Below, piece after piece: positions 1 through 5,614 of a stretch of DNA of 5,614 nt. This DNA comes from Moraxellaceae bacterium (GTDB lineage: Bacteria; Pseudomonadota; Gammaproteobacteria; Pseudomonadales; Ketobacteraceae). The notes under the pieces are model-generated. The model was given only the letters and a program-made list of their open reading frames with translations, was not told where the DNA came from and searched no databases. The DNA lies in NCBI GenBank assembly GCA_002402125.1, contig NVVG01000014.1, positions 8,874 to 14,487 on the forward strand, in the 5' to 3' direction. Each line of letters starts with the position of its first letter. Position 1 is the stretch's first letter. The position numbers and the translations under genes were made by a program.

Positions 1-20
1 TGCCATAGTGGTATTCATAA

Positions 21-46
21 CCTCTAAAACCCGTCAACTAGAGGAG
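21..46 (+). promoter_or_regulatory. Ribosome binding site of the exported PCMT gene, inside an inverted repeat
   Basis: GAGGAG at 41-46 lies 8 bases before the ATG at 55 and is a strong Shine-Dalgarno sequence that supports this start. The 3' arm TAGAGG (39-44) is perfectly complementary to CCTCTA at 21-26, with a 12-base loop, so a 6-bp hairpin could hide most of the Shine-Dalgarno sequence. The ribosome binding site is clear; a regulatory role for the hairpin is inference. I see no convincing -35/-10 pair in the 54 bases upstream, so the promoter probably lies before the window. Confidence 0.6.
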
Positions 47-54
47 CCATCACG

Positions 55-798
55 ATGGTTTCTTTCAGGCCCACATGTAAGTTACAGTTAATTCTACTGG
101 CCTTTGCCTTCTTCTTGCCTCCCTTAGTTTACGCAGATGATTGGCAAGAAGAAAGGGAATTGCTGATCGAAAACATCGTATATGATGTTATTAATACCGC
201 ACGTTTTATCGGTAATCGGGATCTTAGCCCAGAAGAAATCGAATCCCTGGCAACTACCCCACGCCATGAATTTGTTCCTGCTAAGTTACAACAATACGCT
301 TATCTCAATCGTCCTCTACCCATAGGTTATGGTCAAACGATCTCTCAACCCTATATTGTTGCACTGATGACCAACCTGCTAGAAACAGAACCTGATCATG
401 TGGTGTTAGAAGTCGGCACTGGCTCCGGTTATCAAGCGGCGATCCTCTCACCCCTAGTTGCCAAAGTCTACACCATCGAAATCATCGAACCACTAGCGGA
501 ATCCGTAACTGAACGCCTAGCTCAACTTGAATACGACAACATTGAAGTAAAACACGCCGATGGTTTCTATGGCTGGCCAGAGCACGGCCCTTTTGACAGT
601 ATCATTATCACCGCCGCTGGCGGTCAAATTCCTCCACCACTGATTGAGCAATTAAAGTACGGCGGGCGTATGGTGCTGCCTATTGGCGGGCCATTCTCAA
701 CCCAATATTTAATGTTGGTAATAAAGGACTATAACGGCCACATAACCACTCGACAGGTGTTACCGGTGCGTTTTGTACCTCTGACCGGAGAACACTAA
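55..798 (+). CDS. Exported protein-L-isoaspartate O-methyltransferase (PCMT family)
   Basis: PCMT enzymes methylate isoaspartyl residues in aged proteins using S-adenosylmethionine (SAM), starting their repair. Residues 1-27 form a Sec signal peptide: a short basic N-region, hydrophobic core LQLILLAFAFFLPPL, and cleavage after VYA (27/28). The mature enzyme carries the family motif GYGQTISQPYIVALMT (91-106), the SAM-binding glycine loop LEVGTGSGYQAA (118-129), the acidic strand-2 end (IEIIE, 141-145), the DG..GWPEHGPFDSIIITAA block (169-188) and LKYGGRMVLPIGG (200-212). The mature length of about 220 residues is close to the roughly 208 of cytoplasmic Pcm. The start is supported by a strong Shine-Dalgarno sequence 8 bases upstream. 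The surE-pcm-nlpD-rpoS context is absent; the gene instead abuts a large membrane protein one base downstream, implying one operon. The oddity is export: SAM is made in the cytoplasm, so its source for this enzyme is unclear. The family call is firm; periplasmic location rests on the signal peptide, and the symbol is left blank because this is not the canonical cytoplasmic pcm. Confidence 0.93.
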   Translation: MVSFRPTCKLQLILLAFAFFLPPLVYADDWQEERELLIENIVYDVINTARFIGNRDLSPEEIESLATTPRHEFVPAKLQQYAYLNRPLPIGYGQTISQPYIVALMTNLLETEPDHVVLEVGTGSGYQAAILSPLVAKVYTIEIIEPLAESVTERLAQLEYDNIEVKHADGFYGWPEHGPFDSIIITAAGGQIPPPLIEQLKYGGRMVLPIGGPFSTQYLMLVIKDYNGHITTRQVLPVRFVPLTGEH

Positions 799-817
799 TA
801 TGCCCCCACCCGGGGGA
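787..817 (+). promoter_or_regulatory. Translation start of the membrane protein gene: Shine-Dalgarno sequence and GC hairpin
   Basis: GGAG at 787-790 lies inside the end of the PCMT gene, 9 bases before the ATG at 800; the PCMT stop codon ends at 798. Just after the ATG, CCCCC (803-807) can pair with GGGGG (812-816) around the 4-base loop ACCC, covering codons 2-6. This is an unusually GC-rich patch in an otherwise moderate region. Stop and start one base apart, plus a start-proximal hairpin, suggest translational coupling to the upstream gene (inference). Confidence 0.5.
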
Positions 818-3301
818 CAAGCGCTAGAGCAACCGCTAGAATCACCGACTTTGTTGTCGGTGCCCTGGTTTTCGGTCCTGCTGCTTGGTGCCGCTGCCCT
901 AGCCTATGAGATTTTGCTTATTCGACTATTCTCTATTCTCCACTGGCACCATTTTGCCCATATGGCCATTGGCTTAGCGCTGCTTGGGCACGGCGCCAGC
1001 GGAGCATTTATCGCTATCTTTCAGAAAAAATTGTTAGCTAAATTCCCACTGGCTTTCACCTCCAATATCATTGGCTTCGCTATTGCCGCGCCCTGTTGTT
1101 ATTACCTCTCCCAGCTAATTCCTTTTAATACCCAAGAGATTATTTGGGGGTATGAACAATGGTGGTCACTACTGCTAATCGAGTTACTGTTGATGCTGCC
1201 GTTTTTTTTCGCTGCCAGTGGCATTGCACTGACCATTTGTTATTTCAAAAGCAACATATCTAACGTATACAGTGCGGATCTAGTTGGCTCTGGCTTTGGT
1301 GCTTTTGCCATTGTGGGTTTACTTTACCTTCTACCTTTAGAACAAGTTTTGTTAGTAATATCCAGCATTGCACTATTAGCAGCAACGATAGCGCACTGGC
1401 AATGGAAAAAACCAACATCATGCTTGCTGACTATCACCCTTCTGCTCGCAGGTGGCCTCACGTTTAATTTCTGGCCGGATCTTAAGGTATCTGAGTACAA
1501 AGGCTTAGCCAAAACGCTGTTGCTTCCAGAAACCCACACTATTCGGCAATCTCACAGCCCACTGGGACGTATTGATGTTGTCTCTAGCAAGGTTATTCCT
1601 CTACGAACAGCGACAGGGATCAGCCTCAACTATCAAGGTAAAATACCCGAGCAATTGGGCCTATTTATTGATGGAGAGTCCATCGGCGGTATAACTCATT
1701 TTAACGGCGATCTCGAGTCCATTGGTTATTTGGATGCCACCACAACAGCCATCGGCTTCCACTTATTGGAGTCGCATCCTCGTATATTAATAACTGAAAT
1801 CCAGGACGGTACCGGTATCCTGCAATCTGCTTTGCATGACCCAATTATTGTTGACGTCATCGGCTCAAATCACCAATTGAATGATCTCTTTAGTACAGAC
1901 CTAGCCGAATATTTTGGCTGGCACCACTTGTCCTCTTTTACCCATATTCATCACTCCGAGCTACGCAGTTGGCTCAAAAATCGCGACACACAATATGACC
2001 TCATCCAAGTCAATGCCACTGAGGGTATGCATGCCAATCTACTAACGCTAAAAGCAAAATACCAACTCACCAGCGAAGCCTTCGAGTACTACTGGCGAGC
2101 CTTAAGTAAACAGGGGGTGCTATCCGTTACGGTATGGCAGGACCTGCCCCCCAAAGCCGCATTACGGATTATTAATACCATGTTATCCGTGTTAGAAAAT
2201 TCCGCTATTACACATCCAGGTAACCATATTGTCGCCATTCGAAATTGGCAGACCGTCACCCTATTGTTGCGAAAACAACCATTTGATGAGCCACTCATCA
2301 ATAAAGTCAGACAATTTAATACTCTCAACCATTTTGATGCTATTTACTACCCTGGCATCAGTTCCGCGGAAACCAATCAATACAACCAGCTACAACAAAC
2401 TTTCTATTACTCAAGTGTAAAGGCTCTCATCGACGATGCCCAAGCAACAGACCAATTTCGGCATGGATTCACTGAAAATTACCCGCTAGATATCGCTGCC
2501 ATCAATGATGATGCCCCGTATTTTTTCCACTTCTATAGGTTTGCGCTCAATAGTTGCAGCCTAGGGGGGGAATGTGCAAGAGAGTCCATCGCTTCACTGA
2601 GGCAATCTGGCGGTAAAGCTTGGATACCACAAGGTTACCTAATGCTGTGGCTTAGCTTAAGCCAAGCGTTGTTGATCAGCATCTTACTGATTATCCTGCC
2701 ATTGCTTTGGCTTAGAAAATCTTCGGCAGGCTCATTCCAACCCAGACACGGCGCACTTTTTTTTATTACCGTTGGTTTAGCATTTTTAATGGTGGAATGG
2801 GCAATGATCGAACGTTTTACTCTATTCCTCAGGCAACCTGCTATCACCGGTGCCTCAGTCATCGGGGTATTTTTGGTATTTGCCAGCATGGGAAGTGCCT
2901 ACTCACAGAATAAAAACTATTCACATATAAGCAATATAACCACGGTGGCAATACTGATATGTTTCTTGTGTCTACTGTATCACTTCCTACTGGCAATATT
3001 ATTTGATCTGTTTGCTAATTACGGTCTCATTGCAAGAATGACGATTAGTATTTTCATACTGGCGCCATTGGCATTTTTAATGGGCATGCCTTTCCCCATG
3101 GGATTGTCGAAACTGGTAGATAATAGAGGCGAACACTATTTACCTTGGGCCTGGGGAATTAATGGCTGCGCTTCCGTCGTAGGCATTGGTGTCGCTGCTA
3201 TCATATCTGTAGATTTTGGATTTTCAGCAACATTATTGTGTGCTGCAATGTTATATCTAGCCGCTGCTTTTCTATCGACAAAACAATCACTTAAGCTTTA
3301 A
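800..3301 (+). CDS. Polytopic membrane protein with central spermidine-synthase-like domain
   Basis: The 833-residue product has hydrophobic segments near 21-41, 52-75, 86-106, 122-147, 158-178, 181-199 and 205-223. A soluble region follows (about 225-605), then segments near 611-637, 651-669, 681-699, 712-737, 744-765, 785-805 and 808-825. The N-terminal AALAYEILLIRLFSI (31-45) and the C-terminal MGMPFPMGL (761-769) and WAWGINGCASVVG (783-795) blocks are typical of membrane-embedded spermidine-synthase-like proteins. In the soluble domain, YDLIQVNAT (399-407), the YQLTSEAFEYYWRALSKQGVLSV region (421-443) and INDDAPYFFHF (568-578) match the spermidine synthase/methyltransferase fold. The nucleotide-binding loop is degenerate: ITEIQDGTGI (331-340) lacks the GGGxG pattern, and VDVIGSN (351-357) lacks the usual acidic pair. 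Basic loops (FQKKLLAKF 74-82, HWQWKKP 199-205, LRKSSAGSFQPRH 638-650, SKLVDNRG 770-777) predict that the soluble domain is periplasmic. It probably shares an operon with the exported PCMT. True polyamine synthesis is doubtful; the substrate is unknown. The gene is intact, and the family call is fairly sure. Confidence 0.85.
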   Translation: MPPPGGQALEQPLESPTLLSVPWFSVLLLGAAALAYEILLIRLFSILHWHHFAHMAIGLALLGHGASGAFIAIFQKKLLAKFPLAFTSNIIGFAIAAPCCYYLSQLIPFNTQEIIWGYEQWWSLLLIELLLMLPFFFAASGIALTICYFKSNISNVYSADLVGSGFGAFAIVGLLYLLPLEQVLLVISSIALLAATIAHWQWKKPTSCLLTITLLLAGGLTFNFWPDLKVSEYKGLAKTLLLPETHTIRQSHSPLGRIDVVSSKVIPLRTATGISLNYQGKIPEQLGLFIDGESIGGITHFNGDLESIGYLDATTTAIGFHLLESHPRILITEIQDGTGILQSALHDPIIVDVIGSNHQLNDLFSTDLAEYFGWHHLSSFTHIHHSELRSWLKNRDTQYDLIQVNATEGMHANLLTLKAKYQLTSEAFEYYWRALSKQGVLSVTVWQDLPPKAALRIINTMLSVLENSAITHPGNHIVAIRNWQTVTLLLRKQPFDEPLINKVRQFNTLNHFDAIYYPGISSAETNQYNQLQQTFYYSSVKALIDDAQATDQFRHGFTENYPLDIAAINDDAPYFFHFYRFALNSCSLGGECARESIASLRQSGGKAWIPQGYLMLWLSLSQALLISILLIILPLLWLRKSSAGSFQPRHGALFFITVGLAFLMVEWAMIERFTLFLRQPAITGASVIGVFLVFASMGSAYSQNKNYSHISNITTVAILICFLCLLYHFLLAILFDLFANYGLIARMTISIFILAPLAFLMGMPFPMGLSKLVDNRGEHYLPWAWGINGCASVVGIGVAAIISVDFGFSATLLCAAMLYLAAAFLSTKQSLKL

Positions 3302-3352
3302 TAAAACCCCACTAATAAAAAAAACCAAAAAATACAAAAATCGATTTGGTTA

Positions 3353-3393
3353 TATGTATTTATTATGTATTTATTATGTATTTATTATGTATT
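3353..3393. repeat. Tandem repeat, 11-bp unit TATGTATTTAT, 3.7 copies
   Basis: Three perfect copies (3353-3363, 3364-3374, 3375-3385) are followed by 8 bases of a fourth (3386-3393). The array sits in the 115-bp AT-rich spacer between two convergent genes. The 11-bp period is close to one helical turn, so the A/T steps recur on one face of the DNA. A structural effect is possible but unproven; copy-number variation by slippage would also be expected. Confidence 0.95.
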
Positions 3394-3416
3394 AAGGTAT
3401 TCAGATCTTTAACCAA

Positions 3417-3794
3417 TTAGTCCAACACATAATCCGTCGTTAGTATTTCAAGAATGTGGTCATTAGGATCCTTAAAATACACACCACGCCCACCAAATCT
3501 GCTATTTATTACTTCATCAGTAACATCAAAAGGACCACTACCATAAGCAATACCTTCGGCCTTTATCCGCCCGAGTATCTCGTCAAACTGTTGTTCACTG
3601 ACCTTAAACGCATAATGAAGCGAAGAGAAATTGTCTTTATTCATAAAGTCTAAAGTCAGCGTTGAATTCACTTTAACGACCGCAAACACGTGCCACTCTT
3701 TAATAAATTTGAAACCAAATATATTTTGGTAGAATTTTGCCGAAGCTACATTATCATGTGTAGGAACGATAGTATGGTTCAACGTTATTTCCAT
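3417..3794 (-). CDS. VOC-superfamily (glyoxalase/bleomycin-resistance/dioxygenase-like) protein
   Basis: This 125-residue protein has the paired beta-alpha-beta-beta-beta layout of the vicinal oxygen chelate fold. The first module is MEITLNHTIVPTHD followed by the helix ASAKFYQNIFGFKF (17-30), the usual 'FY...LGF' signature. The second module includes LHYAFKV (59-65), a helix SEQQFDEILGRIKAEG, and the closing RGVYFKDPNDHILEIL (103-118). Candidate metal ligands are His7, His60 and Glu116. The length matches single-domain members. The ATG at 3794 is preferred: the open frame extends 14 codons further to a TTG at 3836, but that extension would be encoded within the terminator stem of the upstream gene and is not part of the fold. 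No strong Shine-Dalgarno sequence precedes the ATG. A possible -10 (AATAAT on the - strand, 3815-3810) follows the terminator, so the gene may have its own promoter. The substrate cannot be told; family members range from lyases to dioxygenases and drug-binding proteins. Confidence 0.85.
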   Translation of the reverse strand: MEITLNHTIVPTHDNVASAKFYQNIFGFKFIKEWHVFAVVKVNSTLTLDFMNKDNFSSLHYAFKVSEQQFDEILGRIKAEGIAYGSGPFDVTDEVINSRFGGRGVYFKDPNDHILEILTTDYVLD

Positions 3795-3825
3795 TATGCT
3801 AAAACGCCTATTATTTTTTAAACGT

Positions 3826-3857
3826 AAAAACCCCAAGGCCAGTGCCTTAGGGTTTTT
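3826..3857 (-). terminator. Intrinsic terminator of the secreted-protein gene
   Basis: Two 14-base arms (3826-3839 and 3844-3857) flank the 4-base loop CAGT. Read on the - strand, the stem has a GC-rich upper part flanked by five A's and five T's, the classic A-stem-T terminator form. The only mismatch, C3834 against A3849, is C.A in a + strand transcript but a G.U wobble in a - strand transcript. The fully paired form therefore occurs in the RNA of the gene ending at 3888, 30 bases upstream. It separates that transcript from the VOC gene. Confidence 0.85.
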
Positions 3858-3887
3858 AAAGTAACATTAGCGACTTTACGTTGACAA

Positions 3888-5264
3888 TTATTTCTTAAAC
3901 TTTCCGGTTGGTGGATGGATCTGCACATTACCACCATCTAGGGTTGCACTTGCGTGAAAGACAATTTCTAACGTATCTGGATCACGCACCGTTATAGAAA
4001 AAAAGTCCTGATCGTTTGCTTTCTTCCCATGAGGTTCACCTGCATCTTGAACATAACCGGTAAATATATAACCCCCTTCACCATTTAGACGCCCAGTACC
4101 TTCAAAACTAGCCTGATTTATCTTAAAGCCTTTCTTTCCACCTGGCTGGCCGGGCCCGGTAAGCTGGATAACCTCACAATGTACTATTTGAACATCATTT
4201 GAGTGGAAATTATCTCCAGTATTGTGATCAACCACTTCCCAAGAACCACGAGGTGGAGGCCCTACATTGCCGCCAAAGGTGTAATCCTTTGAGCCTGCCG
4301 TATCACCAGCATTATGAAATCCGCCGGTAGTAATCCAACAGTCATCTGGCGCAGGCTCTTCAATCGAAAAACCTGCTGCAAGCCATACCAGTGACGCTGG
4401 CAAGTTTCCAGGAGCAAAGACTTCATCATCTCTAGAGAAAATCTGAGCCGTAATAGTTTCAGCACCGGCGGGGACTTCAACCACCAGATTTACTGTGTCC
4501 CAATAACGCCCATCATTGCTATTGAGTTGATCGGAAAAAATTGAAGTTACACCATCGACTGTCACCTCAAATGAACTCGGGCGAAAACCGTAAACACCAG
4601 TATCATCTGCCACACTACCAACAAACAACTCTAAATTCCCCACACGGACAATATTTTCTGGTTCAAATTCAAATATTTGAATTTCGGTAGAGTCAAGAGG
4701 TACCGGCCAATTTATCATCGCAAAGTCATTACCGTCTCTTACATCAATTTGAGATTTTCCAGTCTCATCGTCATAAACCACCATAATGCCTGCACCATAG
4801 TTCTCCTCGGTAAAATCAAGACCTGCAACATCGAACGAACTAATACCATCGCTAACCAGGTCCATCTCCGTAATATCTGCACGATACGTCACGGTAAATT
4901 CGAAATCCGAATATCCTGTATTACCACCGATAAACTCTCCTTCAACATCATCGCCATCGACCACGATAGTATCAAAATCTGTCACCTCGTCTTCAAATGA
5001 ATTGTTTCCGGCCCAATACAGTATTACCTGAATAATCGTGACACCTATAGGCAACTCAATAGTAATAGTACCTGGCTGCCCGTCTTCCAACCCCGTGCCA
5101 GCAGCACGTACACCCGTCCCTTCGAATATATCAATGCTTGGCACATCCAACATTTCAGTACCGTCTGCTCGAACCAATTGCGGTGACACCACCATTGCAA
5201 ACAATATGAGAGCAAGATAGGAAACACCTATCCTTATATATTTGACTATATCAATATTATTCAT
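3888..5264 (-). CDS. Secreted acidic beta-rich protein with C-terminal post-COAP-1-like domain
   Basis: This 458-residue protein has a Sec signal peptide (residues 1-33: Lys8/Arg11, hydrophobic core VSYLALILFAMVVSP, cleavage after VRA). The mature N-terminal region (about 45-300) is strongly acidic and rich in alternating strand patterns, for example GTITIELPIGVTIIQVILYWAGN (65-87), DFDTIVVDGDD (97-106), GAGIMVVYDDETG (157-169) and DVRDGND (174-180). It looks like one or two beta-sandwich domains, possibly with Asp-rich calcium sites (inference). The C-terminal part (about 308-455) contains GGFHNAG (314-320), the GDNFHSNDVQIVHCEV stretch (350-365), FEGTGRLNGEGGYIFTGYVQDAG (387-409), DFFSITVRDPDT (420-431) and GGNVQIH (444-450). 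It resembles the 'post-COAP-1' type domain of secreted proteins. The only two cysteines (309, 363) both lie there and could form a disulfide. The ATG at 5264 is preceded by AAGGA 9 bases upstream, a good ribosome binding site. The gene is monocistronic, with its own terminator. Function is unknown; the C-terminal family match is from memory of the pattern and moderately sure. Confidence 0.88.
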   Translation of the reverse strand: MNNIDIVKYIRIGVSYLALILFAMVVSPQLVRADGTEMLDVPSIDIFEGTGVRAAGTGLEDGQPGTITIELPIGVTIIQVILYWAGNNSFEDEVTDFDTIVVDGDDVEGEFIGGNTGYSDFEFTVTYRADITEMDLVSDGISSFDVAGLDFTEENYGAGIMVVYDDETGKSQIDVRDGNDFAMINWPVPLDSTEIQIFEFEPENIVRVGNLELFVGSVADDTGVYGFRPSSFEVTVDGVTSIFSDQLNSNDGRYWDTVNLVVEVPAGAETITAQIFSRDDEVFAPGNLPASLVWLAAGFSIEEPAPDDCWITTGGFHNAGDTAGSKDYTFGGNVGPPPRGSWEVVDHNTGDNFHSNDVQIVHCEVIQLTGPGQPGGKKGFKINQASFEGTGRLNGEGGYIFTGYVQDAGEPHGKKANDQDFFSITVRDPDTLEIVFHASATLDGGNVQIHPPTGKFKK

Positions 5265-5290
5265 TATATCGATTCCTTCAAAGGGGTAAA

Positions 5291-5329
5291 TTGCATTTTG
5301 ATATTCTAAAGCCCAAGAATATTATGCAA
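5291..5329. repeat. Two-part inverted repeat in the leader of the secreted-protein gene
   Basis: Outer arms TTGCAT (5291-5296) and ATGCAA (5324-5329) enclose inner arms ATATTCT (5301-5307) and AGAATAT (5316-5322), with an 8-base loop and an asymmetric internal loop (4 against 1 base). All 13 arm pairs are perfect. It begins 26 bases upstream of the ATG at 5264 and 12 bases beyond the ribosome binding site. On the - strand it includes CATAAT, a possible -10 element. It may be an operator for a dimeric regulator or a leader hairpin; the sequence alone does not decide. Confidence 0.6.
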
Positions 5330-5330
5330 A

Positions 5331-5554
5331 TATCACTCCGTTTTTTAGCGCATTGTTTTTATAGAGATAGTATTGATAAAAGAAATCATACGAAGTCTGC
5401 ATGTAAAATATTTCGACAGAAAAGTGCCGAAACCGGTTTTTTTTATGTTGCCCACTGTAAACTCACTCCATTTTAATGCGATCACAATCATCCAGCCATA
5501 TAACACAACTATGGTGTCAGAATAATTAGTGGTATATCACTCCACTTTAATCGA
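5331..5554. repeat. Three dispersed direct repeats centred on TCACTCC
   Basis: Copies lie at 5331-5350, 5461-5480 and 5535-5554. All share TCACTCC followed by a purine, a pyrimidine and TTT. The second and third also share the following AAT. The first copy abuts the inverted repeat at 5291-5329. The third overlaps a near-palindrome AGTGGTATATCACT (5528-5541, 12 of 14 symmetric). They are all in the same orientation with start-to-start spacings of 130 and 74 bases. They could be regulator sites or relics of a repeat family; the role is unknown. Confidence 0.45.
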
Positions 5555-5563
5555 CATAAATGC

Positions 5564-5592
5564 TTGGCCAATATTTTTCTATGGTATAAAAT
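5564..5592 (+). promoter_or_regulatory. Possible extended -10 promoter pointing out of the window
   Basis: TGGTATAAA at 5582-5590 fits the extended -10 pattern TGnTATAAT except for the last base. TTGGCC at 5564-5569 is a partial -35, 17 bases before TAAAAT (5587-5592) or 15 before TATAAA. It would drive a gene starting beyond 5614. The surrounding AT-rich sequence makes chance matches common. Confidence 0.3.
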
Positions 5593-5614
5593 AATAGTCA
5601 CTTTGTTTGTAGGT

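Larger units (their letters stand above)
5265..5614. other. Gene-free upstream/intergenic region to window edge
   Basis: No convincing coding sequence is seen on either strand. The one open stretch of about 60 codons (5291-5476, +) has no ribosome binding site, has a non-protein-like composition and overlaps an inverted repeat, so it is not called. The region contains the leader of the secreted-protein gene, an inverted repeat, a dispersed direct repeat and a possible outward promoter, each listed separately. The motif AAACCGGTTT (5430-5439) followed by a T-run is a palindrome without a loop and is not called as a terminator. Confidence 0.7.

Noticed and set aside
55..798. Canonical surE-pcm-nlpD-rpoS locus
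   Set aside because: The enzyme has a signal peptide and its downstream neighbour is an unrelated membrane protein, so the usual cytoplasmic pcm locus does not fit.
2564..2570. Run of seven G's (also T-runs near 1200 and 2757) as phase-variation or frameshift sites in the membrane protein gene
   Set aside because: The frame is intact through all of them and the protein pattern continues on both sides; the runs are short.
3323..3351. Inverted repeat AACCAAA/TTTGGTT as a terminator for the membrane protein gene
   Set aside because: The stem is only 7 bp with two G-C pairs, the loop is 15 bases and there is no clean T-run after it; too weak to call.
3794..3836. Longer VOC protein starting at TTG 3836
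   Set aside because: The added residues would be encoded inside the terminator stem, are basic and unlike the family, and the fold begins naturally at the ATG at 3794.
4262..5000. Other-frame open stretches across the secreted-protein gene (for example 4677-5000 on + and 4262-4480 on -)
   Set aside because: They are shadows of the 458-residue gene, without ribosome binding sites or protein-like composition.
5427..5444. CCG-AAAC-CGG followed by eight T's as an intrinsic terminator
   Set aside because: The stem is only 3 bp, and no upstream + strand gene in the region needs a terminator.
5291..5476. 61-codon open frame on the + strand
   Set aside because: It has no ribosome binding site, overlaps an inverted repeat and has no recognisable protein pattern.
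5471..5486. CRP-like site on the - strand (TGTGA followed by six bases and TAAAA)
   Set aside because: Only one half-site matches; the other has 3 of 5 bases, and it lies about 200 bases from the nearest start.

Overview
The window looks like a chromosomal stretch of a Gram-negative bacterium, most likely a marine or aquatic gammaproteobacterium. The base is the moderate, slightly AT-leaning composition, Sec-type signal peptides with VYA|D and VRA|D cleavage sites, and an acidic secreted beta-rich protein. This placement is an inference; no rRNA or other phylogenetic marker is present. There are four credible protein genes, no RNA genes, no CRISPR array and no recognisable mobile element.

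Left part (1-3301, + strand): a tight two-gene unit. The first gene (55-798) encodes an exported protein-L-isoaspartate O-methyltransferase (PCMT). One base after its stop codon begins an 833-residue polytopic membrane protein (800-3301), with about seven membrane segments on each side of a soluble spermidine-synthase-like domain. The positive-inside pattern places that soluble domain in the periplasm, the same compartment as the exported PCMT. Its cofactor-binding motif is degenerate. A membrane partner for an exported SAM-dependent repair enzyme is the most interesting biological hypothesis here, because SAM is a cytoplasmic metabolite.

Middle part (3302-3887): an AT-rich convergent spacer holds a 41-bp tandem repeat of an 11-bp unit. 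It is followed by a small VOC-fold (glyoxalase/dioxygenase-like) gene on the - strand and a strong intrinsic terminator that separates that gene from the one upstream of it.

Right part (3888-5264, - strand): a secreted 458-residue protein of unknown function. It has an acidic beta-rich N-terminal region and a C-terminal domain resembling the 'post-COAP-1' type found in secreted bacterial proteins. Its upstream region (5265-5614) has no credible gene. It holds a two-part inverted repeat next to the ribosome binding site, three copies of a TCACTCC-centred direct repeat, and a possible extended -10 promoter pointing out of the right edge. I see no defined multi-gene defence or mobile system.
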